Positions 56,368 to 64,000 of a stretch of 64,000 nt of DNA are shown here, one piece after another; the stretch's first letter is position 1; the number at the start of each line of letters is the position of its first letter. The stretch is from CAVQAH01 sp963784195. GTDB lineage: Bacteria > Acidobacteriota > Vicinamibacteria > Vicinamibacterales > 2-12-FULL-66-21. The stretch lies in the NCBI GenBank assembly GCA_963784195.1, contig CAWARA010000009.1, positions 262,042-326,041 on the forward strand, in the 5' to 3' direction. Made by a program: the position numbers and the translations under genes. The notes beneath the pieces were generated by a model, which saw only the letters and a list, made by a program, of their open reading frames with translations, made no database searches and was not told where the DNA came from.

Positions 56368-57183
56368 ATGCCGACCAAGATGGACGGAGCCGGCAAACGC
56401 TGGGTCGAGATGGAGTTCATCGCGCCGGGAACACCCGAAGACGTGTGGGAGGCGATGGCGACCGGCCCTGGCAACGCGGCGTGGTTCATTCGGGCGACGA
56501 TCGAGGAGCGCGTCGGCGGCGCGATTGCCTTCGACTTCGGGCCCGATATGAAATCAACGGGGGAAGTCACGGCATGGGAGCCACCGCGACGGTTCGGCTA
56601 CGTGGAGCGCGACTGGAGCAAGGGCGCACCGCCGCTAGCAACCGAGATCATGATCGCTGCTCGAGCTGACGAACGGTCTCTGGTGCGCATGGTCCATTCC
56701 CTGTCGTCATCGTCCGACGAGTGGGACGATCAGCTCGAGAGCTTTGAGACTGCCTGGCCGAGCTTTTTCGAGGTGCTGCGCCTCTATCTTTCACGCTTCA
56801 AGGGACAGAAGGCCGTGTCGTTCCAGGCATCGGTCAGCGTCGACGGCGACCAGCTCGCGGTCTGGAAACGCCTGACGGACGCGCTCGACCTCAACGGTGC
56901 CAATGTCGGCGAGCACAGGACGACGCCGACACAACCGGAAGCGTTGTCCGGCGTCATCGAACATGTCCATCAGGATCAGAAACAACGTGTTCTGATGATG
57001 CGGCTCGACGCACCGGCGCCTGGCGCCGCGATCGTCGCAACCTGCGGCGACGGCAACACCGTCAACGGCAGCGTGTGCATCTTCTTCTACGGTGATGATG
57101 CAGGAACAATTGCATCGGTGAGCGAGAAGCGATGGCGAGACTGGCTCCGCGATGCGTTGTCCTTCGCCGCGCGCGCTCTCTGA
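56368..57183 (+). CDS. SRPBCC (AHSA1-like) domain protein
   Basis: 271 residues. The first half is an activator-of-Hsp90-homologue-type SRPBCC domain: VEMEFIAPGTPEDVWEAMAT, AWFIRATIEERVGGAIAFDF and VTAWEPPRRFGYVERDW. The second half (FQASVSVDGDQLAVWKRLTD and following) may be a second, degenerate SRPBCC copy. These domains form a hydrophobic ligand cavity. No partner gene suggests a ligand. Confidence 0.8.
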   Translation: MPTKMDGAGKRWVEMEFIAPGTPEDVWEAMATGPGNAAWFIRATIEERVGGAIAFDFGPDMKSTGEVTAWEPPRRFGYVERDWSKGAPPLATEIMIAARADERSLVRMVHSLSSSSDEWDDQLESFETAWPSFFEVLRLYLSRFKGQKAVSFQASVSVDGDQLAVWKRLTDALDLNGANVGEHRTTPTQPEALSGVIEHVHQDQKQRVLMMRLDAPAPGAAIVATCGDGNTVNGSVCIFFYGDDAGTIASVSEKRWRDWLRDALSFAARAL

Positions 57184-57241
57184 AAGAAATCGTCGAACGC
57201 TCAAGGATCGCAACGAACAGGCGACGAGTCTTGGGCAGACG

Positions 57242-57488
57242 TCAGCGGGACGCCAGAAAATCGAGCACTCGCCGGCCAAGCAACCGAGCAGCGCCCGCGT
57301 CGTAGGAGGGCAGGCTGCTGTCTGCGAACAAGTGCTGGTCGCCGGGCCGTGTCGAGGCTGTCGAAGGTGCGGCCGTCGTGCAGGTCCGGCGCGTGCACGA
57401 CGTGACCCGCATGCCGCAGGTCATCTGCGAAGGCCAGCACCCCCGACGTTCGCCCTTGCGCGTGATGAAATAACAACACTTCAGCCAT
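57242..57488 (-). pseudogene. Dienelactone hydrolase with internal deletion
   Basis: The N-terminal 50 codons (MAEVLLFHHAQGRTSGVLAF followed by ADDLRHAGHVVHAPDLHDG) and the C-terminal 36 codons (PGDQHLFADSSLPSYDAGAA then RLLGRRVLDFLASR) of a dienelactone hydrolase are joined near 57350. About 100 residues, including the nucleophile and catalytic Asp, are missing, and the two parts are out of frame. A clean internal deletion, so this is a dead gene and not a sequencing artefact of the single-base kind. Confidence 0.8.
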
Positions 57489-57525
57489 GCTCGTAAGGGA
57501 TGATGCCATACGAAAGGCTTCTCAA

Positions 57526-57963
57526 ATGGATCGGGACATCACACTGAGAATCGTGCTCGAGTCACCACCCGCCGGCGTCGACTTCGGGATCCAGAAAGGC
57601 CGCGGCTCGATGTACGAAACCATACAAACGCAGCGGTCAACAGGCGGCGACCTGGTGTTCGAGTTCAGTGTCGTTCTGAAGATGGCGACGGCCGGTGGCT
57701 CACCCGACTTTGGCGGCCCGATTGTGCAAGGGCCGCGCGGCGAACGGTTCGTCTACGTCGACATCGGCACGCTCGCCGGACAGCGAGACACGCCGTGGAG
57801 CCGGCGGTTGAAGGTTCCACTCACCGATTTCCCGGCCGCCCCGATGCGACAGGCTTCAGCCGGGGCAACCGTCGTATTCGAAACGCGTGTGCCAGGAACG
57901 GGGAGGGACGGCGGCCCGTCATGCGCCAGCGTCAAGGATTTCGAGGGGTGGACAAGTTCTTGA
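57526..57963 (+). CDS. DUF5990 family protein
   Basis: 145 residues from ATG 57526. LRIVLESPPAGVDFGIQKGR followed by GSMYETIQTQRSTGGDLVFE is the characteristic DUF5990 start, and RRLKVPLTDFP and RDGGPSCASVK complete it. A small cytosolic beta-rich protein of unknown role. It overlaps the end of the converging DinB gene by 32 bp. Confidence 0.75.
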   Translation: MDRDITLRIVLESPPAGVDFGIQKGRGSMYETIQTQRSTGGDLVFEFSVVLKMATAGGSPDFGGPIVQGPRGERFVYVDIGTLAGQRDTPWSRRLKVPLTDFPAAPMRQASAGATVVFETRVPGTGRDGGPSCASVKDFEGWTSS

Positions 57964-58423
57964 GGGCGTGCCGAATCGCACCGAGGTGATAGGCCGTGTG
58001 CGCCACGATCGCCATGCCGTCGCCGGCCTCCTGATCGCCCCACGTCTCCAGACGTTCGAGCCGCTCGATCAGCGCTCGATATTCCTGTCGAACGTTGCCT
58101 TTGAGCTCATCCCATTCACGATCTCCGACCTGTTGCAGCCGCCAACTCGACGGCCAGTCGACCTGCTGTTCCCGTCCCATCGCGTCGTTGTTGATCACGC
58201 GGACGTAGTACGACAGATGCGCGCAGTGGGAAGCGATCGTCGGGCCACGTGCACTCGGTGCGCGCGAGGCCGCTTCAGCCGTCACCGTGTCGAGTGTCTG
58301 AAACAGGCCGGTGCCCTTCTCCAGGTACATGCTTCCCGAGTCAGACGGCCCCTCGAAGGTCTCTTTGAGGAGGATGAACAGGTTTTTCGTGAAGGCGATG
58401 TTCGTGTCCATTTGCCTCTTCAC
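57932..58423 (-). CDS. DinB-family protein
   Basis: 163 residues forming a four-helix bundle. The N-terminal NIAFTKNLFILLKETFEGPS, ARGPTIASHCAHLSYYVRVI (first His) and AHTAYHLGAIRHALKNLS (AYHLGAIR motif with second and third His) give a three-His metal site as in DinB/YfiT-like thiol transferases. The cofactor and substrate are unknown. Confidence 0.85.
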   Translation of the reverse strand: MKRQMDTNIAFTKNLFILLKETFEGPSDSGSMYLEKGTGLFQTLDTVTAEAASRAPSARGPTIASHCAHLSYYVRVINNDAMGREQQVDWPSSWRLQQVGDREWDELKGNVRQEYRALIERLERLETWGDQEAGDGMAIVAHTAYHLGAIRHALKNLSTPRNP

Positions 58424-58741
58424 ACCCCTGCGTCGCTTGAACGCCCTTCCGAATCAGCAGACTGTAGCGAAGACGAGGACGTGGCCGGTCGACCAGCTAA
58501 ACGCATCGGTCTCGAACACAGATCGGGCGAACGCGAACGGCAACGAGACCGCCTGTAGCGTCGCGAAACTTGACGAGAAGAGCCGACGATATCATCATCG
58601 TGACTGCCGCGATGGGTCGACGCACGCTGAACAGCTCAAGTGTGGGGTGCTGGCACCGGCTACCCTCGTCGCCACGCGGGCGCTGACGCAGATACACCCA
58701 CCAGCCGGTGCGGTCGGCGGACGAAAGGACTTGACCGTCGG
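58424..58741. other. Intergenic region, no gene recognised
   Basis: About 318 bp between the divergent DinB and DUF2490 genes. No ORF resembles a protein, and no repeat or hairpin of note was seen. Confidence 0.4.
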
Positions 58742-59512
58742 ATGGTAACGGGCAGAACAGCCTTGGCCTGTGCGCTCTTCGCCGTGATGGTTCCGGCGCG
58801 CACGGCGCACGCCCAGCCCGACACGCAGGTCTGGGCGGAGCTCACCTTCAACTGGGCCAAGAGCCATGCGATTACCTACGGACTCGACGTCGAACCCAAG
58901 GTGCTCGTCTCGGCGCCACCCGGCGATCCTGGCTGGTCGACCCTCGACCTCACGCCATCCATCGAGTACAAACGCGGTCAATGGTTCGACGCGCTGGGCG
59001 AACTCCTGATCGGCCGGACGCGGCAGACCGATGACCTGAACTCGACAGAGGTGACGCCCCGGATCGGCATGCGGTTCCACCTGCTGTCGAACCTGCGCGA
59101 TGAGCTCGGCAAGGAAGGGCTCATCAAGGAAAGACGCCCGAAGCACCGGGTCGCCCTGCGCGATCTCGTCCGGGTCGAGTGGCGGAACCTGTATTACTCG
59201 ACCGACAAGCCCCAATCATCGACGGTGCGACTCCGCAACCGCCTGGAGTTGTCGTACTCGATCACCCGTCCTCGCATCACGGATGACGGGGCGACCTACC
59301 TGCTGGCGGACGTCGAGTGGTTCTGGCCGCTCGAGGATCCAGACGAGCGTTACGCCAACAGGCAGCGAATCCGCACCGGTCTCGGCTTCCGGCGCAACTT
59401 TGCGTGGCGCTTCGAGGCGCTCTACATCTGGAACCGCTCCCGCAACACCATCGACGAGGGTTTCACCACGTCCGACAACATCATCGACTTCAGGGTGAAA
59501 CGGGTGTGGTGA
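58742..59512 (+). CDS. DUF2490 outer-membrane beta-barrel protein
   Basis: 256 residues with a signal peptide (ALACALFAVMVPARTAHA). TQVWAELTFNWAKSHAITYG followed by LDVEPKVL, then TVRLRNRLELSYSITRP and a C-terminal strand ending in VKRVW fit DUF2490, a predicted 12- to 14-stranded outer-membrane barrel with the family's alternating aromatic pattern. The function is unknown. It converges on the RND operon. Confidence 0.8.
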   Translation: MVTGRTALACALFAVMVPARTAHAQPDTQVWAELTFNWAKSHAITYGLDVEPKVLVSAPPGDPGWSTLDLTPSIEYKRGQWFDALGELLIGRTRQTDDLNSTEVTPRIGMRFHLLSNLRDELGKEGLIKERRPKHRVALRDLVRVEWRNLYYSTDKPQSSTVRLRNRLELSYSITRPRITDDGATYLLADVEWFWPLEDPDERYANRQRIRTGLGFRRNFAWRFEALYIWNRSRNTIDEGFTTSDNIIDFRVKRVW

Positions 59513-59530
59513 GGAAATCCCGCGCCCCGT

Positions 59531-62500
59531 CTACCGTGCGCGGCCGTAGCGGAGATAGATCGCCGGCAGCAGGAAGAGGTTGAGGACCGTCGACGTCACC
59601 AGGCCGCCGATGATGACGACCGCCATCGGATGCTCGATCTCGTGCCCTGAACGATCCCCGCCCGACACAATCGGTACCAGCGCCAGGCTCGTGACGAGTG
59701 CCGTCATCAGGATCGGCGCCAGCCGTTCCTCGGCCCCTCGCATGACCAGCTCACGGCCGAAAGGCACATGCTCCTGGTCTTCGAGGTGTCGATAGTGGCT
59801 GATCAGCATGATGCCATTGCGCGCGGCGATGCCGAGGACGGTGACGAATCCGACGAGCGATCCCAGCGACAACACGCCCCCAGTGAGGAACACGCTGGCG
59901 ACGCCACCAATCAACGCAAACGGAATCGTCAAAGCAATGAGCCCAACCATCCGCACCGAACCGAAATCCACGTGCAGGACGAGCAGGATGCTGACGAGCG
60001 ACACGACGCCCAATGCGAGCAGTCTCCGCTGCGATGCGGCTCGGGCCGCGTACTCACCGAGCACCTCCGGGTGATAGCCGGGGTCGAACGTGACGCCGCG
60101 CAAGGCGGACGAGATCTCGCGAGCAACAGTGCCGAGATCGCGGTCGCGCACGTTGCACGTGATGTCGATGCGTCGCGATCCGCCTTCTCTCGTGATCTCG
60201 TTCGGCGTGGGCGTCACGCGAACGTCGGCGACCGCCGCGAGCGGCGTGTAACCACCAGCCGGCAACTCGACCGGCATCCGTCGCAGCGCAAACACGTCGC
60301 TGCGCACATCCGGCGCGCCCCAGACCACGACGTCGAAGATCTTCTGTGCGTCGAAGACTTCTCCAACCTTGACGCCGCGCAGCATGGTCGCAACTGTGTC
60401 GCGGACGACGGCCGGCGTAACGCCAACCTGCTGTGCGCGATCGCGATCGAAGGCCACTTCAACCTGAGGAACCAGCGTCAGTGCCTGAACCTTCACGTCG
60501 ACCGCGCCGCGCACGCTGCTCATGGCCTTTCCGACTTCGGCCGCCTTGCGCTGCAGCACATCAAGGTCGGAACCGAAGACGCGTACCACAATCGTGGCAC
60601 TCGCACCGGTCAGGACCTCCTTGATCCGCTCGCGCAGATAGGTCAGCAGGTCCCGCTGCAAACCTGGATACCCATCGACCACCGACTGAATCTTCTCGAC
60701 CGTCCCGGCATAGTCGACCTCGGGATCCAGACTGATCCACAGCTCCGTGAAATTGATCCCGACAACCTCGTCGGCCACTTCCGCGCGGCCGATGTGGGCG
60801 CCGAAGTTGCGAACACCCGGGACGGCACGCAGCTCGTCGCTGGCCCGGAGGGTGATCCGTCGCATCGCGTCGAGCGACGTCCCGGGCTTCTCGACCCAAT
60901 GCATCAGGAAGTCGTACTCCTTGAAGTGCGGCAGGAACTCTTCACCCAGGAACGGAAAGGCGGCACCGGCGATCGCCAGCGACGCCGCCACGATGCCCAG
61001 CGCCCGTCCCGGTGCGGCGACCAGCCCCGGCAGGATCCGTCGATATCGATCCTTGAGCCACGTCACCAGCGGCGCCTCCCGCTCGTGGATCGCCTGGGGC
61101 AGAAGCATCAGCGACAGCGCCGGCGTCACGATCAGCGCGACCAGCAGCGACGCCGAGATGGCCAGCACGTACGAGAGCGCCAGTGGACGGAAGAACGAGC
61201 CGGCGAGACCCTCGAGGAAGAACACCGGCAGAAATACGAGCACGACGATCACGCTGCCGTAGACCACCGCGCTCCGGACCTCGAGCGAGGCCTCCAGCAC
61301 CACGTCGAACGCCGGCTTCGGATCGGCTGCGGCTCTGTTGAGCCGCAGGCGCCGGACGATGTTCTCGACGTCGATGATGGCGTCATCGACGACTTCGCCG
61401 AGCGCGATGATCAGCCCGGCGATCACCATCGTGTCCAGCGTGCCACCCGACCGGCTGAGGACGAGAGCGGCCGCCAGGAGCGACAGCGGAATCGCGGTCA
61501 GGCTGATGACCGCCGTCCGCCAGTCCCACAGGAACAGGGCAAGGACGATGACGACGAGCACGCAGCCCACGAGCAGCGCGCGATTGAGGTTGGCGAGCGA
61601 CATCTCGATGAAGGTCGCCGGGCGGAAGATGGTGGAGTCGACGTCGACGCCGGCGAGTGCCGGCTTGAGCGCGGCCGAGCGCTCCTCGACGTCGCGCGTC
61701 ACCTGCAGCGTGTTGCCTTCGGGCTGCTTCTCCACAATCAGGAGCAGGCCCGGTCCGCCGTTGATGACGCCATCGCCGATCGGCGGCGGAGAGCCCTCGA
61801 CCACGTCAGCGACATCCATCAGCCGACGAACCGCTGGAATCATCGGAGCGGATCCGGCCGCCGGTGTGGGCCGACGCTCCGAGCGCCATCAGGCCGAGAT
61901 CCGCCGCGGTCTTCACCGGCGACGTGTGCGTCACGGCCATGCGCTGGTTGGGGCCTTCGAGAAACCCGCCCGCGGTGACCGACATGGCGTCGCGCGTCGA
62001 CGAGACGACGTCCTGCAGCGTCACGCCATTCGCGCGCAGACGATCGGGATCGACGAGGACCTGCAGCTGACGATCGCGTTGTCCCCAGATCGCGACGTTC
62101 GCCACGCCGGGAACCGCCATCAGCCGTGGCCGCACGGTCCACCGCGCGAGGGTGGTCAGGTCCATCTGCGAGAGCGAAGACGACGACATGCCGATCTTCA
62201 TGACGCGGCTGAGAGACGACAGCGGCGACATGATGACCGGCGGATGGGCTGCTGCAGGCAGCGTCGGCGCCACTCGCGCGAGGCGCTCCTGGACGAGTTG
62301 CCGCGCGGGAATGCGTTCGGTGCCGTTCTCGAAGATCAGGACGACCGACGACAAGCCAAGCACCGACTTGGAACGGAGCACGTCGAGGCCGGGCACGCCG
62401 TTCATCGCCGCCTCGAGCGGCACGCTGATCAGCGCCTCGACGTCGGAGCTGGAGAGTCCCGGTGCTTCGGTCTGGATCTCGACCAGCGGCGGGGCGAACT

Positions 62501-62618
62501 CGGGAAACACGTCGAACGGGGCGTCGTTCGCGGCCCTGATGCCCACGACCATCAGGATGACCGAGAGCGCCACCACCGGCAGTCGCAGCCGCAGCGAAGC
62601 GGCAATCAATGCGCGCAT
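59531..62618 (-). pseudogene. CzcA/CusA-type RND efflux permease, one frameshift
   Basis: About 1,028 residues. N-terminus LRLRLPVVALSVILMVVGIR, then FPEFAPPLVEIQTEAPGLSS. The membrane-helix-4 motif GEVVDDAIIDVENIVRR is diagnostic of heavy-metal RND pumps. GVASVFLTGGVLSLGSLVGF and GREIV-like sequence (GRELVMRGAEERLAPILMTA) lie near the C-terminus. The frame changes near 61840 within the first periplasmic domain; no other lesion is seen. It forms an operon with the adaptor (12 bp upstream) and a TolC-type protein. Substrates in this family are Cu, Ag, Co, Zn or Cd. Confidence 0.85.
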
Positions 62619-62630
62619 ACGCCGACCCGG

Positions 62631-63807
62631 CTACTTCCCCACACCGAACTCGGTGCCGAAGAGCTCGGCGGCGCCGACCGTGACGACGCGGGTGCCCGCC
62701 GAGGGACCTTGCCGCAGGACCGCCGTGTCACCCATCAGGTCGGCTAGGGCGACGCGCTGGCGCACGAACGTGCCGCCATCGCGGGCCTCGTAGACCCACG
62801 TGCCACCGAACGCGTCGTACAGCACCGCAGCTCGCGGGACGACCAGGCTCTCCTCTCGGGCGCGCAGGGGCATCCGGACGGTCACGCGTTGTCCGGGATT
62901 CAGTGTCCGATCGCGATTGACGATGCTGTAAAAGAGGTCGACGCCAGCGGTCGTCGCATCTGCCGTCGGCGGGGCGGCGACGGGTACTGCAGCCACGCCC
63001 CGCACGCTCGAATCCGCGCCCAATGGCACGACTTCGGCCGGCGCTCGTCGATCGACGGTGTCGATGTCGCCCGCGTAGAGCGGGACCCGCAGCCAGACCG
63101 TCTCGAGGACAACGAGATCGAAAGTGGTGCGCCGGCACTGACGGTTTGCCCCGGCGTCGCATGCAAGGTGCGGAGTAAAGCGGCATGCGGCGCGGCGAGC
63201 GGGATCGCGCCCGATGCGCTCACGTCTCGAGCAGCCAGGGCGAGACGATCCCGTGCCGCCTTCAACGCCGCGTCGGCAACGGCAAGATCCGCTTGGGCTT
63301 CTTCGGCGGCCCGTTGACTGCCCGAGCCGTCGCGCGCGAGTTGCCGCGCGCGCTCGGCTCGCTTGGCCGCCATCTCCTGGCGCCCCGCGGCCTCCGCCAC
63401 GGCACGCTCGGCCTCGATGCGCACATCGCGTTCGGCAGGCGCCAGCGGCACCAGCGTCAAGACGATCTGTCCCTTCTCGACGTGAGAGCCGACCGCCGGC
63501 ACGCGACTGTCGCCCCTAGCGTTCCCGCGACCGGCGCGGTCACCGTGATCTGCGCCCCTCCAGCGGATACGATCTCTCCGCCGACGCTCCGGGTCCTGGC
63601 TATCGTGCGTCTTCCGGCAAGCCGTTTCGATGCCTAGACGCTTCTGTGCCTCACTCGTCAAGGTCATCGTCGTAAGGGCCGCCTCTGGCACGGCGGCCAG
63701 ACTTTTGCCGCCGGGGTCGCAGACGCCTGTGGCGCGGCGTTGCGGCTACAAGACCCCAGGACGACCGTGGCGACCAGGCACGTAATCTGCTATCGCTCAC
63801 GATTCAC
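62631..63807 (-). pseudogene. RND periplasmic adaptor (CusB/HlyD type) lipoprotein, several frameshifts
   Basis: About 390 residues when reconstructed. GTG 63807, after GGAGGAGCGCA, overlaps the upstream TolC stop. An early in-frame TAG and an indel near 63715 precede a lipoprotein signal, TCLVATVVLGSCSR, with lipobox Cys. Then come ALTTMTLTSEAQKRLGIET, GAQITVTAPVAGTLGATV, a coiled-coil hairpin (around 63300-63420), and after further indels VVPLGADSSVRGVAAVPVAA and PGQRVTVRMPLR. Membrane-fusion protein linking the RND pump to TolC. At least four indels make it the most broken gene of the operon. Confidence 0.8.
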
Positions 63808-64000
63808 TGCGCTCCTCCGCTTACGGCCTTGCATCCGAGCCCAGCGGCACGCTCGATACGCGCCTGGGCGCGCCGCTCGTCGGCGGCGACCTCCCGCTCG
63901 CGTACGCGCGCCTCGATCAGGCGCCGGCTGTTCTCGAGGACGAAGAGGTAGGAGCTCTCGCCCGCGGCGAACGATTCCTCGGCATCGGTGAGGTTGGCTG
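63804..64000 (-). CDS. TolC/CusC family outer-membrane efflux protein, C-terminus only
   Basis: The last 65 codons, running off the right edge: LTDAEESFAAGESSYLFVLE followed by NSRRLIEARVREREVAADER. This is the second long helix of the outer-membrane efflux domain (usual form Y..G..s.l.vL.a.r.l...r). The stop overlaps the adaptor start (GTGA). Together with the adaptor and RND pump it completes a tripartite metal-efflux system in the order TolC, adaptor, pump. Confidence 0.75.
   Translation of the reverse strand, partial: ANLTDAEESFAAGESSYLFVLENSRRLIEARVREREVAADERRAQARIERAAGLGCKAVSGGAQ

Noticed and set aside
59768..61978. 736-codon plus-strand ORF opposite the RND pump
   Set aside because: Same antisense effect over a hydrophobic membrane gene; no recognisable protein.
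1..64000. tRNA, rRNA, integrase or transposase genes marking a genomic island
   Set aside because: None was found on reading both strands by eye; a tRNA search program could still reveal one I missed.

Overview
The window reads as chromosomal DNA of a GC-rich, Gram-negative environmental bacterium, most likely an Acidobacteriota of the Vicinamibacteria type. This is inferred from gene content: TonB-dependent receptors with a CarboxypepD_reg or STN N-terminus, an ADOP-style MacB/FtsX permease, a PadR regulator followed by a membrane protein starting with an LYPRAWR motif, HAF-repeat, DUF4136, DUF2490 and DUF2252 proteins, and many outer-membrane beta-barrels. There are no rRNA or tRNA genes, no CRISPR array, no integrase and no transposase. 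Everything is called by eye; no database was searched.

Layout. 1-6.4 kb: isochorismatase-fold protein (cut by the left edge), SAM methyltransferase, arylsulfatase, aminopeptidase P, radical SAM protein and a 47-aa protein. 6.4-14.6 kb: eRF1-like baeRF protein, an AraC remnant, a DUF937-OmpA protein, a cysteine synthase fragment, DoxX, a FAD/Rieske oxidoreductase, the DUF3618 / holin-like / YihY envelope cluster, and a PadR pair with an operator-like promoter. 14.6-24.1 kb: a 916-aa TonB receptor, a MocR regulator divergent from a glyoxalase / ATP-grasp / zinc-ribbon / small-protein operon, then DUF2252 and AI-2E-family genes and a striking palindromic element (A). 24.1-35.6 kb: DUF4136, a sodium-solute symporter operon with a small accessory protein, cupin plus chromate transporter, AraC, NTF2-like, HAF-repeat protein, palindromic element B, EamA, an esterase and a molybdopterin oxidoreductase.

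35.7-45.3 kb is the most unusual part. A complex tandem array (three bodies of about 260-365 bp plus a partial one, separated by GGTTCACGACGA-type minisatellites) runs straight into an exact head-to-tail duplication of a 4.24-kb unit. Each unit carries an STN-TonB receptor, an ECF sigma factor and a FecR-like regulator, i.e. a complete trans-envelope signalling set. 45.4-64 kb: MBL-fold hydrolase, ADOP permease, element C, GlxA-type regulator, a three-gene envelope cluster (solute-binding protein, secreted kinase-fold-like protein, POTRA-less Omp85-like barrel), EEP-family protein, small stress-type genes (NTF2, SRPBCC, DUF5990, DinB), a dienelactone hydrolase with an internal deletion, DUF2490, and a CzcA/CusA RND efflux operon cut by the right edge.

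A general caution: about 17 genes are broken by one or more single-base indels while their conserved protein sequence continues in another frame. In the duplicated unit the two copies are broken at different places. This looks more like a sequence with uncorrected indel errors (or very recent decay) than old pseudogenes, so broken genes are given as one entry each over their whole reconstructed span.
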